A DNA stretch of 62,156 bases from Clostridia bacterium (GCA_022791915.1 JAAWAB010000013.1:1-62156); one strand, 5' to 3'; counted from the first letter of the stretch, positions 33,602 through 43,104 are shown. Numbers and translations are program-made. The notes: generated by a model not told the origin, from the letters alone.

Positions 33602-35656
33602 ATGAAAGAAAAATTTCTCCGATTCGTTCGGGTAAATTTCATCATTTGGGCGTATCTTGCAATCGCCGTGTTCATCGAACTGACGGGCGTGTGCGTAACA
33701 AGCGGAAAATTTCTGATTCGCCGACCGTTCATGTTTCTTTCGGCAATCTCCGTTTTCACGTGCGTGCTGTTTACCGTCCGTAACCAAAGAGCGCGCTACT
33801 GGTGCGCGTTCTCCTTCCTGCTCGCCCAATTTCTCATTGACCTCGTGTTCATCGTGGTATTCGATATGACGGGCGCCACGTTCGATTATTCCATGCTCAA
33901 CCTGCGCGGCGACGCCATGGCGATTGTGGAAAGCGTGCCCGTGGATTTCGTGTTCGTGCTTGTTTCGGGCGTTCTTATCAGCATGTACATGTTGCTCGCC
34001 CATTATCTGCTCAAATCCACCCCCGCCCCCCAAAAGATTTTGCCGCGCGGCGCCGTTGCCGGCATTATGGCTGCCATTCTCCTTCTCCATGCGGGCGTAG
34101 TATACTTTGAAAACCGCAACGAAAATCCCGCCGATTTGAGTTACAAACTCAATTCGGGCTACGACGGCACCTATTACGATAAAGGAATTTTGGGTAATTT
34201 CATCGACGAATTGTATAAAGGCGCCTTTTTCGGAAAAGTACCGCTTGTAGACGCAAAAGAACTCGAAGATTTCGTCTACTCTTCGCAAAGCGTCCCCACT
34301 TCTCTGTTCGGCAAAGCCGAAGGCTACAACGTGGTAACCGTGCTTGCCGAAAGTTTCGAATGGTTCGGCTTTATGAACGACCTTGTTATAAACGGCAAGG
34401 CGCAAAACGCTTTCCCCGAAGGTTTCCGCACCGACGAGAGCACGTTGCGCAAATTATACCCCAATCTCTATCGGCTGTACGACGAAAGCGTGGTATGCCT
34501 GAATCACCATGCCCGCGAAAAAACGGATATCTCCGAAAACCAGTCGATTATCGGGTGCTATCCGTCCAACTGCTATATCAACTACGAATATGCGGACAAC
34601 ACCGTGCCGTTTTCCCTGCCCAATATCTTGAAATCGCTGTACGGCGTGCAGTCGTATTCCTTCCATAACGGAAACTATACCTTCTACAACCGCAACGTGC
34701 ACCACGAACACGCGCTCGGCTTTACCGAATATACGGCGCGCGAACAAATGGACGAAATGGGGTCGGATAAGTTTACCGACTACAAAGCGCGCGATAACGA
34801 ATACAATCTCGATAGCGAAATGATAGACGTCTGCAAAGAAACAATGTTTCCCGCCGACCGCCGTTTCAACACCTACATCACCACGATTACCATGCACGGA
34901 CAGTACGAACAGCGCAAAAATCTGCAAACGCATTACAATACGCTTGCCGCTTACGGAATTACCGCGCCGTACACCGACGAAGAAGGCAATCTCGAAGAAA
35001 ACAAACCGTTCATTCACTACGCTGCCGCCGCGCTCGAATTCGATAAAGCTATGGGCGTCATGCTCGACTATCTCGAAAACACGCGCGATAAAAACGGCGA
35101 CAGACTGATAGACAAAACAATCATCACCGTATTCGGCGACCACAACGCCTATTACCAGACGTTAAGCCCCGACGTAAAGCAACTTTATCTCGAATCAGGC
35201 AAAACGGACGACGAACGGCGCAACTACACCGACCTGTTCCGCGTACCGATGATGATTCGCATAGGAAACGTCAGCCAAACGCTTCCCGACAGCGAGCGTA
35301 TTATCACCAAATTCACCACCACCACCGACATCGTTCCCACCGTGCTCGACCTTCTCGGCGTGCGCTTTTATAACAGTCTGAATTACGGACGCAGTGTGTT
35401 CGACGATACCGAAAGCATTATCTATTCGCGAGCATACAACGTATTCATTACCGACAAGTTGTTCTTTGCCTCACTTAATAACATCAAATATCAGAGCGAC
35501 GACGTAACCGACGAATACATCGAACTCGTCCGCAAAAAAGCGACCGAACTGCTCGATAAAACCAGCCGCGTCAATCAGATTTTCTACTATAACTTTTTAA
35601 GTGACGAACGCGCCAACACCTACTATACCAAATTGCACGAACTGAATAAATCCTGA
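33602..35656 (+). CDS. LTA synthase-like sulfatase-family membrane enzyme
   Basis: A 684-residue protein with about five N-terminal membrane helices (1-180) and an extracellular alkaline-phosphatase-fold domain. LAESFEWFG binds metal in this family, EKTDISEN (near residue 306) holds the nucleophile-type Thr, ITMHGQY and FGDHNAYY (near 512) complete the metal site. LtaS-type enzymes transfer glycerophosphate from phosphatidylglycerol to build lipoteichoic acid; relatives decorate other glycans, so the product is inferred. AAGGA lies upstream. Terminator at 35667-35696. Confidence 0.9.
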   Translation: MKEKFLRFVRVNFIIWAYLAIAVFIELTGVCVTSGKFLIRRPFMFLSAISVFTCVLFTVRNQRARYWCAFSFLLAQFLIDLVFIVVFDMTGATFDYSMLNLRGDAMAIVESVPVDFVFVLVSGVLISMYMLLAHYLLKSTPAPQKILPRGAVAGIMAAILLLHAGVVYFENRNENPADLSYKLNSGYDGTYYDKGILGNFIDELYKGAFFGKVPLVDAKELEDFVYSSQSVPTSLFGKAEGYNVVTVLAESFEWFGFMNDLVINGKAQNAFPEGFRTDESTLRKLYPNLYRLYDESVVCLNHHAREKTDISENQSIIGCYPSNCYINYEYADNTVPFSLPNILKSLYGVQSYSFHNGNYTFYNRNVHHEHALGFTEYTAREQMDEMGSDKFTDYKARDNEYNLDSEMIDVCKETMFPADRRFNTYITTITMHGQYEQRKNLQTHYNTLAAYGITAPYTDEEGNLEENKPFIHYAAAALEFDKAMGVMLDYLENTRDKNGDRLIDKTIITVFGDHNAYYQTLSPDVKQLYLESGKTDDERRNYTDLFRVPMMIRIGNVSQTLPDSERIITKFTTTTDIVPTVLDLLGVRFYNSLNYGRSVFDDTESIIYSRAYNVFITDKLFFASLNNIKYQSDDVTDEYIELVRKKATELLDKTSRVNQIFYYNFLSDERANTYYTKLHELNKS

Positions 35657-35666
35657 CAACCACAGA

Positions 35667-35696
35667 AAAACGGCGTTCCGTTCCGAACGCCGTTTT
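35667..35696. terminator. Bidirectional terminator between the LTA-synthase-like gene and the ABC gene
   Basis: Perfect 12-base stem AAAACGGCGTTC / GAACGCCGTTTT with a six-base loop. The A and T ends let it serve both convergent genes. Confidence 0.9.
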
Positions 35697-35720
35697 CGAT
35701 TGTTTACTTTCCCGTCCCCT

Positions 35721-37619
35721 TTACGCCGCGCTCTCTTCCCGAACGCGGCTTAATTTTTCCAGCTCGCAGAACTTACCGCCCAACGCCATCAGTTCGTCAT
35801 ACGTACCGATTTCCACTGCCTCGCCGTTGTCCATCACTACGATTCGGTCGGCGTTCCGTATGGTGGAAAGTCGGTGCGCCACAATAAACGCGGTGCTCTG
35901 TTTTACCATGCGTTCGATTGCCTTCTGCACGTGATACTCCGCCACGTTATCGAGTGCGCTCGTCGCCTCGTCCATAATCAGAATCTTGGGATTGCGTATG
36001 AGTGCGCGGGCAATACACACGCGCTGTTTCTGCCCGCCCGAAAGTTTGTCGCCGTGCTCGCCCACCTGCGCGTCCAATCCGCCCGCAAGTATCGGCAAAA
36101 ACTCGGGAATATCGGCGTCTTCCACCGCTTTAAGGAGTTGCTCTTCGCTGTACGCGGGCAAACCGTAGGTAATGTTATCACGAATACTGCCCGAAAACAG
36201 AATGCTGTTCTGCGGTACCACCGAAATAAAATGACGGTACGCCTGTCGCGACATCTCGTTCATCGAAACGTCGTCTATCCGAATATCGCCGCTCGTGGGG
36301 TCCAAAAGTCCGATAATCAAATTGATGACCGTGCTTTTGCCCGAACCCGACGAACCCACAAATGCAATGCACTCGCCGGGCGATACGTGTAGGTTAAAAT
36401 TGCGAATCACGTCTTTATCGGTGCCGGGATAACGGTACGAAACGTTGTTGAAATCGATTTTGCCTTCGATTGCGGGCAACTCTTTGCTCCCGCCCGGATT
36501 TTCCACGTCGTCGGCGCGCATCAATTCGGATAGCGATTGCACCGATTCTTTCCCTTGCATCAAGGCGGGATACGCATTGATAAGCGTGATAACCGACCCG
36601 TTGATAGACGCAAACAGCGACTGAAAGAGCACCACCTCGCCCACGCTGATAATATCGCGAATTGCCAGAAACACACAGAAAAACAAACACAAACCGCTCA
36701 ATAGCGTACTGATTACCCAGGTAAGAGAGCCGAACGCCGCATTCACACGGTCCAACCGATTCCCCGCCCTTTTTACGGTATCGATTCGATGTTCCATTTC
36801 CGACGTTTCCGCCGTTTCCAACCCGTGCGCTTTGGTAAGCGGCAACATTTGCAGCATTTCGGTCAATTTGGCAGACATCTTCTCGTTTTCTTTGCGATAT
36901 ACCGAATTGGTTTTCCGCATTTTCTTGCGGTACAAAATTGCCGTGAGCATGTTCAGCGGCACCACGACCACAAAAAACAACGTAACAATGGGGCTGCGCA
37001 GTAGCGCAATCACCACCGATACTACTACGCCGATTATGCTGGGCACAACAATCTGCACCACGTTTCGGTAGTATACGTCCACCACGTCGATATCGCGCAG
37101 GAATTTGGACTGAATCTTGCCGCCTTCCATTTCCCTATGATAGGTAATGGAAAGCCTTTGCAACTTGCGAATTACGCTACACTTGATACCCGCCGTCGTG
37201 TTGCGAATCATGCGGTCGGTAATGTGCGCGTACCACATATGCGTAAGCACATTCTGCGCCACAATCACAAAAAAGATAGCCGCATCGATAATCAGACGCA
37301 CTATGTATCCCGCGGAACGCGCCGTAACCGTATCGATTACGTCGCCCGTCACAAGCGGTATCACCCACACGGGCGATTGCTTTAACAAATACACAAACGT
37401 GGAATAAAGAAAACGCCACCGATCTCTGCGAAAATTCTTTCGCACAAATCCGCCGCGTTGCTTGCGTGCCCCGCCGCAATCGTCGCAAAACAACGATTCG
37501 TAATCGGGAATTTTGTTTTTCTCGGGACGCACCGACGCTTTCTCGCGCCGCGTCTTTCCGTTCTCTTCGTTACCGCCGATTTGGCTTACCGCCGGAGGTT
37601 TCTTCTCTTTTTTCTGCAT
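35721..37619 (-). CDS. ABC exporter, fused membrane and ATPase domains
   Basis: A 632-residue half-transporter of the MsbA/LmrA type. Six membrane helices (about 65-350) precede the ATPase with GSSGSGKST (near 426), LSGGQKQR and ILIMDEATSALD. An extra cytoplasmic N-terminal tail of about 60 residues carries Cys45-x-x-Cys48 and many basic residues. Substrate unknown (drug, lipid or peptide). The ATG has no good Shine-Dalgarno sequence and follows a leader of about 150 bases with hairpins and a short ORF, suggesting control at the RNA level. Confidence 0.9.
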   Translation of the reverse strand: MQKKEKKPPAVSQIGGNEENGKTRREKASVRPEKNKIPDYESLFCDDCGGARKQRGGFVRKNFRRDRWRFLYSTFVYLLKQSPVWVIPLVTGDVIDTVTARSAGYIVRLIIDAAIFFVIVAQNVLTHMWYAHITDRMIRNTTAGIKCSVIRKLQRLSITYHREMEGGKIQSKFLRDIDVVDVYYRNVVQIVVPSIIGVVVSVVIALLRSPIVTLFFVVVVPLNMLTAILYRKKMRKTNSVYRKENEKMSAKLTEMLQMLPLTKAHGLETAETSEMEHRIDTVKRAGNRLDRVNAAFGSLTWVISTLLSGLCLFFCVFLAIRDIISVGEVVLFQSLFASINGSVITLINAYPALMQGKESVQSLSELMRADDVENPGGSKELPAIEGKIDFNNVSYRYPGTDKDVIRNFNLHVSPGECIAFVGSSGSGKSTVINLIIGLLDPTSGDIRIDDVSMNEMSRQAYRHFISVVPQNSILFSGSIRDNITYGLPAYSEEQLLKAVEDADIPEFLPILAGGLDAQVGEHGDKLSGGQKQRVCIARALIRNPKILIMDEATSALDNVAEYHVQKAIERMVKQSTAFIVAHRLSTIRNADRIVVMDNGEAVEIGTYDELMALGGKFCELEKLSRVREESAA

Positions 37620-37680
37620 AATCCGTATGCACCGCTCGTCCGCGCCCGTGCGCAGTCACTTTTATGAAACCCGAGTCCCG

Positions 37681-37716
37681 TCACCGTGCTTTCGCACCCC
37701 AAGGCACACATCTCAT
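37681..37716 (-). CDS. Possible 11-residue leader peptide before the ABC exporter
   Basis: In the predicted leader, ATG at 37716 opens an ORF for MRCVPWGAKAR. AGGAG lies 14 bases upstream, a little far. The coding part includes a tight hairpin, GTGC-GAAA-GCAC (37686-37697), and a second hairpin ATCTCA/TGAGAT overlaps the start codon. The layout recalls leader-peptide attenuators of drug exporters, but translation is unproven. Confidence 0.3.
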   Translation of the reverse strand: MRCVPWGAKAR

Positions 37717-37777
37717 AGTGAGATTTCCTGCTCCTAAAACGCAAAAAAAATCATCTTTTCCCGCATTTTATGAAGGC

Positions 37778-37806
37778 ATTATAGCATGTCGTTTGCGGTT
37801 CGTCAA
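37778..37806 (-). promoter_or_regulatory. Promoter of the ABC exporter
   Basis: On the minus strand TTGACG, 17 bases, TATAAT. The expected start near 37771 leaves a leader of about 150 bases to the ATG at 37619. Confidence 0.8.
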
Positions 37807-37912
37807 CCGTTTCACATCAAAAAAATATGCTTTTTTGTATCCGTTTTTTGCGGTTTTCTACCACACGAATTTTTTCGCCGTCATGCCCACACAAAACATT
37901 TTTTTCGGTATC

Positions 37913-37947
37913 AAAAAACGCAACCTTTTCTCAAAAAGATCGCGTTT
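37913..37947 (-). terminator. Terminator of guaA
   Basis: Minus-strand AAACGC / GCGTTT base with an inner CTTTT/AAAAG stem, followed by a run of T. It begins about 20 bases after the guaA stop. Confidence 0.65.
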
Positions 37948-37965
37948 ATATCGGTACGTTTCCGC

Positions 37966-39492
37966 TTATTCCCACTCTATGGTTGCGGGCGGCTTACTCG
38001 TAATGTCGTATACAATGCGGTTGATGTGTTTCACTTCGTTCACAATGCGGGTAGAAATGGTTTCTAACACGTCAAACGGAATGCGCGCCCAGTCCGCCGT
38101 CATGCCGTCCACGCTGGTCACGCCGCGTAAGGCAAGCGTGTAGTCGTACGTTCTGCCGTCTCCCATAACGCCCACACTGCGCGACGAAGTAAGCACGGCA
38201 AAATACTGCCAGATTTCGCGGTCGAGTTTGGCTTTTGCTATCTCTTCGCGGAAAATATAATCGGCATCGCGCAAAATTTCCAACTTTTCTTGGGTAATGT
38301 CGCCTATGATACGTATGGCAAGTCCCGGACCGGGGAACGGCTGACGCATCACAATGGTTTCGGGCAATCCCAACTCGAATCCCACTTTGCGCACTTCGTC
38401 TTTGAATAAGTCGCGGAGCGGTTCCACGATTTCCTTAAAGTCCACCACGTCGGGTAATCCGCCCACGTTGTGGTGGCTCTTAATGGTGGCGCTACCACCC
38501 AACCCCGACTCAATCACGTCGGGATATATCGTGCCTTGCACCAAATAGTCCACCTTTCCGATTTTCTTGGCTTCCGCCTCGAACACGCGGATAAACTCTT
38601 CGCCTATGATTTTCCGCTTGCGCTCGGGTTCGGTAACGCCTTCCAACAGTTTCAAAAACCGCTCGCTCGCGTCCACGCGAATCAAATTCATGCCCTGCTC
38701 GTCTTTGAACACGCGCACCACTTCGTCCGATTCGTATTTGCGCAACAACCCGTGGTCTACGAATATGCAAATCAGATTGGGGCACGCTCTGTGTATCAAC
38801 GTTGCCGCCACCGCGCTGTCCACTCCGCCCGACAGCGCGCACAGCACCTTTTTGTCGCCGATTTTCGCTTTTAAGTCGGCAACCGCCGTTTTCACAAAAT
38901 CGCTCATCACCCAGTCGCCACTCACGCCGCACACGTTGTATAAAAAGTTGCGCAAAATATCGGTTCCGTATTGCGTGTGCATAACTTCGGGGTGGAATTG
39001 CACGCCGTACATGCCCTTGCTTTCATTTTCAAGCGCGACTACGGGACACGTTTCGGTATACGCGCTCGCAATAAAGCCGTCAGGCAACTTTTCCACATAG
39101 TCGGTATGACTCATCCAGCAATCGCTTTTCTCGGGTATGCCCGCAAACAGTTTGCCGCCCTTGTGCGTAAACGCCCGCTTTCCGTATTCGCGCGGACCCG
39201 TGGCAACCGCGCCGCCGAAATTTTGCGCAATCAGCTGGCAACCGTAGCAAATCCCCAAAACGGGAATGCCCAACGAAAAGATTTTCGTATCGGGACGCGG
39301 CGCGTTCTCTGCGTACACGCTGTTCGGTCCGCCTGTAAAGATAATTCCCAAAGGTTGTAAAGCCCGTATTTTTTCAATCGGCGTCGTATACGGCAACAAT
39401 TCGCAATATACGTTCTGTTCGCGCACTCTGCGCGCAATAAGCTGATTATACTGTCCGCCGAAATCGAGAACAACCACCGTTTGTTTTTTCAT
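37966..39492 (-). CDS. guaA: GMP synthase (glutamine-hydrolysing)
   Basis: A 508-residue enzyme making GMP from XMP. The class I glutamine amidotransferase half has [11 protein letters not shown] with the catalytic Cys and a His/Glu pair in QFHPEV. The PP-loop half has [12 protein letters not shown], and the dimerisation domain ends in [11 protein letters not shown]. Length is normal. The ATG at 39492 has AGGAGAT at seven bases. It has its own promoter and terminator and stands as a single gene. Confidence 0.97.
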   Translation of the reverse strand: MKKQTVVVLDFGGQYNQLIARRVREQNVYCELLPYTTPIEKIRALQPLGIIFTGGPNSVYAENAPRPDTKIFSLGIPVLGICYGCQLIAQNFGGAVATGPREYGKRAFTHKGGKLFAGIPEKSDCWMSHTDYVEKLPDGFIASAYTETCPVVALENESKGMYGVQFHPEVMHTQYGTDILRNFLYNVCGVSGDWVMSDFVKTAVADLKAKIGDKKVLCALSGGVDSAVAATLIHRACPNLICIFVDHGLLRKYESDEVVRVFKDEQGMNLIRVDASERFLKLLEGVTEPERKRKIIGEEFIRVFEAEAKKIGKVDYLVQGTIYPDVIESGLGGSATIKSHHNVGGLPDVVDFKEIVEPLRDLFKDEVRKVGFELGLPETIVMRQPFPGPGLAIRIIGDITQEKLEILRDADYIFREEIAKAKLDREIWQYFAVLTSSRSVGVMGDGRTYDYTLALRGVTSVDGMTADWARIPFDVLETISTRIVNEVKHINRIVYDITSKPPATIEWE

Positions 39493-39555
39493 GCGTATCT
39501 CCTTTCCCGCCCGTATCAGGCGGTATCTTTGCCTGCACACGGCAATATATCACAT

Positions 39556-39585
39556 AGTATACACTATTTCTCCCCGATTTGGCAA
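39556..39585 (-). promoter_or_regulatory. Promoter of guaA
   Basis: On the minus strand TTGCCA, 18 bases, TATACT, with a leader of about 55 bases. It lies back to back with the leuA promoter at 39605. Confidence 0.65.
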
Positions 39586-39604
39586 TTAAAAACAAGCATT
39601 TAAC

Positions 39605-39633
39605 TTGACAATATCGGCGCAATCGGGTAAAAT
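39605..39633 (+). promoter_or_regulatory. Promoter of leuA
   Basis: TTGACA, 17 bases, TAAAAT. The expected start near 39640 leaves a leader of about 138 bases before the GTG at 39778. Confidence 0.75.
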
Positions 39634-39656
39634 ATTTGCAACACACGCAAAGACGC

Positions 39657-39737
39657 GGATAAGGCATTTTTCCGCCGTTTCATGCGGTGAAAATGCTCTC
39701 TTATCCTACGCTTTCGGTTCGGGTAAGAGAATTTTTC
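39657..39737 (+). promoter_or_regulatory. Attenuator-like leader structure before leuA
   Basis: Two mutually exclusive hairpins are visible. In one, GGATAAG (39657) pairs with CTTATCC (39700), extended by GCATTTT/AAAATGC and CCGC/GCGG. In the other, CTCTTATCC (39698) pairs with GGGTAAGAG (39721), followed by AATTTTTC, a terminator-like end. The shared CTTATCC arm would switch between them. I see no T-box signature and no Leu-rich leader peptide, so the signal is unknown. Confidence 0.5.
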
Positions 39738-39768
39738 TATCTTCTGCCCGCAAAAAGCAAAGGAGAAT

Positions 39769-39777
39769 CCCCCCCCC
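39769..39777 (+). repeat. Run of nine C between ribosome site and leuA start
   Basis: The bases between AAGGAG and the GTG start are AAT followed by nine C. Changes in tract length by slippage would alter ribosome-site spacing. Confidence 0.85.
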
Positions 39778-41439
39778 GTGAATATTCAACATAAATACAA
39801 ACGCAGTTATTTCATGCCGCCCGAGCCTTCGCTGAACTGGACGAAACGCGAATATATCGAGCGCGCGCCCATTTGGTGCAGCGTGGATTTACGCGACGGC
39901 AATCAGGCGCTCGTCAACCCCATGAGTTTGGAAGAAAAACTCGAATTTTTCGACTGCCTTGTAAAAACGGGCTTCAAAGAAATCGAAATCGGATTCCCCG
40001 CCGCCAGCGAAACGGAATACGCCTTTTGCCGCGCGCTCATCGAACAGAACCGTATCCCCGACGACGTAACCGTGCAGGTGCTCACGCAGGCGCGCGAACA
40101 CATTATACGCAAAACGTTCGAGGCGCTCAAAGGCGCAAAACGCGCCATCGTACATCTGTATAATTCCACAAGCGTCGCCCAGCGCGAACAGGTATTCCGC
40201 AAAAGTAAAGCGGAAATCAAGCAAATTGCCGCCGACGGCGCTCGCCTTCTCCGAAAACTCGCCAACGAAACAAACGGCAATTTCCTGTTTGAATATTCGC
40301 CCGAAAGTTTCACGGGCACCGAACCGGAATACGCGCTCGAAGTGTGTAATGCCGTTTTGGAAATTCTCCGCCCGTCACCCGATAAAAAGGTAATCGTCAA
40401 TCTGCCCGTCACGGTAGAAACCAGTCTGCCCCACGTGTATGCAAGCCAAGTGGAATATCTTTCCGAACACCTTCACTTTCGTGAAAACGTGATTCTATCT
40501 CTGCACCCGCACAACGACCGCGGCACGGCGGTTGCCGACACCGAACTCGCCCTGCTTGCGGGCGGCGAACGCGTGGAAGGCACGCTGTTCGGCAACGGCG
40601 AACGCACGGGCAACGTGGATATCGTCACGCTGGGCATGAATATGGCAACGCACGGCGTAGACCCCAAACTCGACTTTTCCAACCTGCCCGCACTCGTGCA
40701 AACCTACGAAAAACTGTGCGGCATGGCGGTAAGCCCGCGGCAACCGTATGCGGGCGCGCTCGTTTTTACCGCCTTTTCGGGCTCGCACCAAGACGCCATC
40801 GCCAAAGGGCTTGCCTGCCGCGAACAAGCGGGCGGCGGCGTGTGGAACGTTCCCTATCTGCCCGTAGACCCCAAAGACGTGGGACGCAATTACGACGGCG
40901 ACGTAATTCGTATCAACTCGCAGAGCGGTAAAGGGGGTATCGGCTATATTCTCGAACAAAAGTACGGCTACACCCTTCCGCCCGCCATGCGCGAAAACGT
41001 GGGCTACGCCGTCAAGCACGTTTCCGATACGCTCCGACGCGAACTCACGCCCAACGAAGTGCGTGATATCTTCACCAAACAGTACGTGAACGTGTGCAGT
41101 CCGCTCGAACTTACCGAATACTCTTTTGAAAAGAAAAACGGCAACGTGCTTGTAACCATGCAGCTGTTGCAAAACGGCAATCCGTTCCCCGTAACGGGTT
41201 GCGGAAACGGACAGCTTGACGCGGCGGCAAACGCACTCAAAACGGCGCTGGGGCTAAACTTTGCCATTTCGGTATACACCGAACACGCGCTCGACAACGG
41301 TTCCGATTCGCGCGCCTGCGCCTATGTGGGGATTTGCAATGCAACAAACGGCAAATCGCACTTCGCCGCAGGAATCGATACCGACATCATGTCCGCCTCT
41401 ATTAAAGCCCTTATCGGCGCGATAAATCGGTCTGTCTAA
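39778..41439 (+). CDS. leuA: 2-isopropylmalate synthase (class II LeuA)
   Basis: A 553-residue enzyme for the first committed step of leucine synthesis. The TIM barrel opens with SVDLRDGNQALVNPM, holds the metal ligands HPHNDRG, and ends near residue 370. A C-terminal allosteric domain (about 430-553) normally binds leucine. The class II form lacks the insertions of class I and typically has this PPEPSLNWTKREYI start. The start codon is GTG at 39778 with AAGGAG 12 bases upstream across a run of nine C. No other leu genes are adjacent. The leader looks like an attenuator. Confidence 0.95.
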   Translation: MNIQHKYKRSYFMPPEPSLNWTKREYIERAPIWCSVDLRDGNQALVNPMSLEEKLEFFDCLVKTGFKEIEIGFPAASETEYAFCRALIEQNRIPDDVTVQVLTQAREHIIRKTFEALKGAKRAIVHLYNSTSVAQREQVFRKSKAEIKQIAADGARLLRKLANETNGNFLFEYSPESFTGTEPEYALEVCNAVLEILRPSPDKKVIVNLPVTVETSLPHVYASQVEYLSEHLHFRENVILSLHPHNDRGTAVADTELALLAGGERVEGTLFGNGERTGNVDIVTLGMNMATHGVDPKLDFSNLPALVQTYEKLCGMAVSPRQPYAGALVFTAFSGSHQDAIAKGLACREQAGGGVWNVPYLPVDPKDVGRNYDGDVIRINSQSGKGGIGYILEQKYGYTLPPAMRENVGYAVKHVSDTLRRELTPNEVRDIFTKQYVNVCSPLELTEYSFEKKNGNVLVTMQLLQNGNPFPVTGCGNGQLDAAANALKTALGLNFAISVYTEHALDNGSDSRACAYVGICNATNGKSHFAAGIDTDIMSASIKALIGAINRSV

Positions 41440-41491
41440 TAAACCTTGCACCCAAACGCAAGCCCCCTGCGGGTGGGACACACTGAAAAAG

Positions 41492-41533
41492 AAAACCACC
41501 GTTCACGCAATAAAGCGTTCTGCGGTGGTTTTT
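41492..41533. terminator. Bidirectional terminator between leuA and the bile salt hydrolase gene
   Basis: Stem AAAACCACCG / CGGTGGTTTT with an inner ACGC/GCGT helix, T-run on the plus strand and A-run on the other side. It serves two convergent genes. Confidence 0.88.
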
Positions 41534-41553
41534 CCTTTTTCCATTCAACAATT

Positions 41554-42531
41554 TCATCTATTCACAAATTTTACCGTTTGCTCCCTATCGAACGGATATC
41601 GTATCAATAACTGCCCGTCCAGGTCTTCGGCAAACATATCCACGGCGGTAATGTTCCGATTCTCATACGTGGTATAATAGTAGATTCCCTTGTCGACGTT
41701 GCAACACGACGTGTATATCGTGGTTTCGTATTGATTTTCGCCCAATACGCAACAACCGCGCTGTTGCCCCACCGAGCCCAAAATCTGAAAGAATTGATTT
41801 ACGCTTTCCGATTCGCTCTCGCCCGACACCGAGTTTTCGCGCACAAACGCCGCACGCACAAAACGCGACTGCGACGATAAATCGCCGGGGAGTCCTATCG
41901 CGCCCATGCCGCGGCTATACGGTTTGAGCGGCAATTTGGCGCAAAAATTATTTTGCGGCTCTCGCGGCGATACCATCATGTAGTTATTCAGATTGCACAT
42001 CTGTTCGTCAAACGGCGGATTGTTGGTAAGCACACCCACTTCGTTTTCGTATATTCGCATGCCCTCTTTCACGCACTCCACCGTGATTGCCTCGTCCTTG
42101 TCGGCGATTATCCAGTGCAACTCGGCTACGGGCAACTGCGCATTGAACGTTTCGGGAATCAGATTGATATTTTCCAGTTGCTTGCGCGCCTGACGAACCG
42201 ATTCGCACCCGCCCAAAATGTACGCAATAAACTCAAACTGCGCCAAGTTGGTTTTCCCTTCCGCATACGGGTGATAAAACGCGTTCCCCACAAAATTGAG
42301 TCCCGCCATGCAAAGCCCTTTTTCATTGATTCCGTCATATAAAAGCGGATAATTGTCCTGCACGAACGCCGTTCCCACAATGGCATAGTGGCGCGAAAGC
42401 GCGCCTGCCTTGCGGAAAACGAACGGATAATTGCGCGGAATCACCGTCACTTCTTCCGCATACGAAAAATCGTTGTCGAGCGTCCTGCCGAAATAGAAAT
42501 CTTTGGTTTTGTACGTTGCCGCAGTGCACAT
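41554..42531 (-). CDS. Choloylglycine hydrolase family protein (bile salt hydrolase type)
   Basis: A 325-residue Ntn-hydrolase, close to the usual 316-338. After removal of Met1, Cys2 becomes the nucleophile. Arg16 and Asp19 in FGRTLDND, Asn in LTNNPPFDEQ, and Arg in GLPGDLSSQSRFVRAAF are the other active-site residues. These last two segments are closer to bile salt hydrolases than to penicillin V acylases, though substrate must be tested. There is no signal peptide. AGGAGG precedes the ATG at 42531. It supports a gut lifestyle. It lies 111 bases after an LMW phosphatase gene on the same strand. Confidence 0.93.
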   Translation of the reverse strand: MCTAATYKTKDFYFGRTLDNDFSYAEEVTVIPRNYPFVFRKAGALSRHYAIVGTAFVQDNYPLLYDGINEKGLCMAGLNFVGNAFYHPYAEGKTNLAQFEFIAYILGGCESVRQARKQLENINLIPETFNAQLPVAELHWIIADKDEAITVECVKEGMRIYENEVGVLTNNPPFDEQMCNLNNYMMVSPREPQNNFCAKLPLKPYSRGMGAIGLPGDLSSQSRFVRAAFVRENSVSGESESESVNQFFQILGSVGQQRGCCVLGENQYETTIYTSCCNVDKGIYYYTTYENRNITAVDMFAEDLDGQLLIRYPFDREQTVKFVNR

Positions 42532-42642
42532 ACACCGTCCTCCTTTTCCACCCGCGCTTTTGCGCACGGCGAGTCTTACATAGTATATTCTTACACGCCC
42601 CGTTTTACCACAAACAGCCGCCGTGCAACGCAAACCACTCGA

Positions 42643-43104
42643 CTATATGCTTTGCAATAAAGCGGTCACGCCGCGCACGATATCCTGATAACAGGTAGTA
42701 AAATCACGCGTATACCACGGGTCGGAAACGTCGTCGTCCGAGTGGCAATATTGCATCAGTTTCACGCATTTGGACGCATTGTGCCCGCCCAGAATCCGCA
42801 CGGCGCCGCGCAGATTGCTTTCGTCCATGCACACAAACAAATCATACTTATCGGCGTCCGACGCCCGCAGACGCACGGCGCGCTTCCCCGCGCAGTCGAT
42901 TCCTTTCTCTTTCAACAGTTTTGCCACGGGCGGATATACGGGATTGCCCACACCGCCCCAAATCTCTTCGGCGGATACGGCGCTCGACGCCACCGTTATT
43001 TCCCCTTCTCTGCCTTCCTTTCGCAACACGTCTTTGCAAACGAATTCCGCCATAGGACTGCGGCAAATGTTGCCGTGACACACAAACATCAGTTTTTTCG
43101 TCAT
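42643..43104 (-). CDS. Low molecular weight protein-tyrosine-phosphatase family protein
   Basis: A 153-residue enzyme with the P-loop VCHGNICRSPMAE near the start and the general acid in DPWYTRDF. It should remove phosphate from protein tyrosine or a small substrate. No tyrosine kinase gene is nearby. GAGGGG lies upstream of the ATG. It may share a transcript with the bile salt hydrolase gene. Confidence 0.93.
   Translation of the reverse strand: MTKKLMFVCHGNICRSPMAEFVCKDVLRKEGREGEITVASSAVSAEEIWGGVGNPVYPPVAKLLKEKGIDCAGKRAVRLRASDADKYDLFVCMDESNLRGAVRILGGHNASKCVKLMQYCHSDDDVSDPWYTRDFTTCYQDIVRGVTALLQSI

Noticed and set aside
37620-37771. Known riboswitch in the ABC exporter leader
   Set aside because: I compared it by eye with SAM, TPP, FMN, cobalamin, fluoride, guanidine, ZTP, THF and c-di-GMP cores and saw no matching conserved segments, so it is listed only as an unexplained leader.
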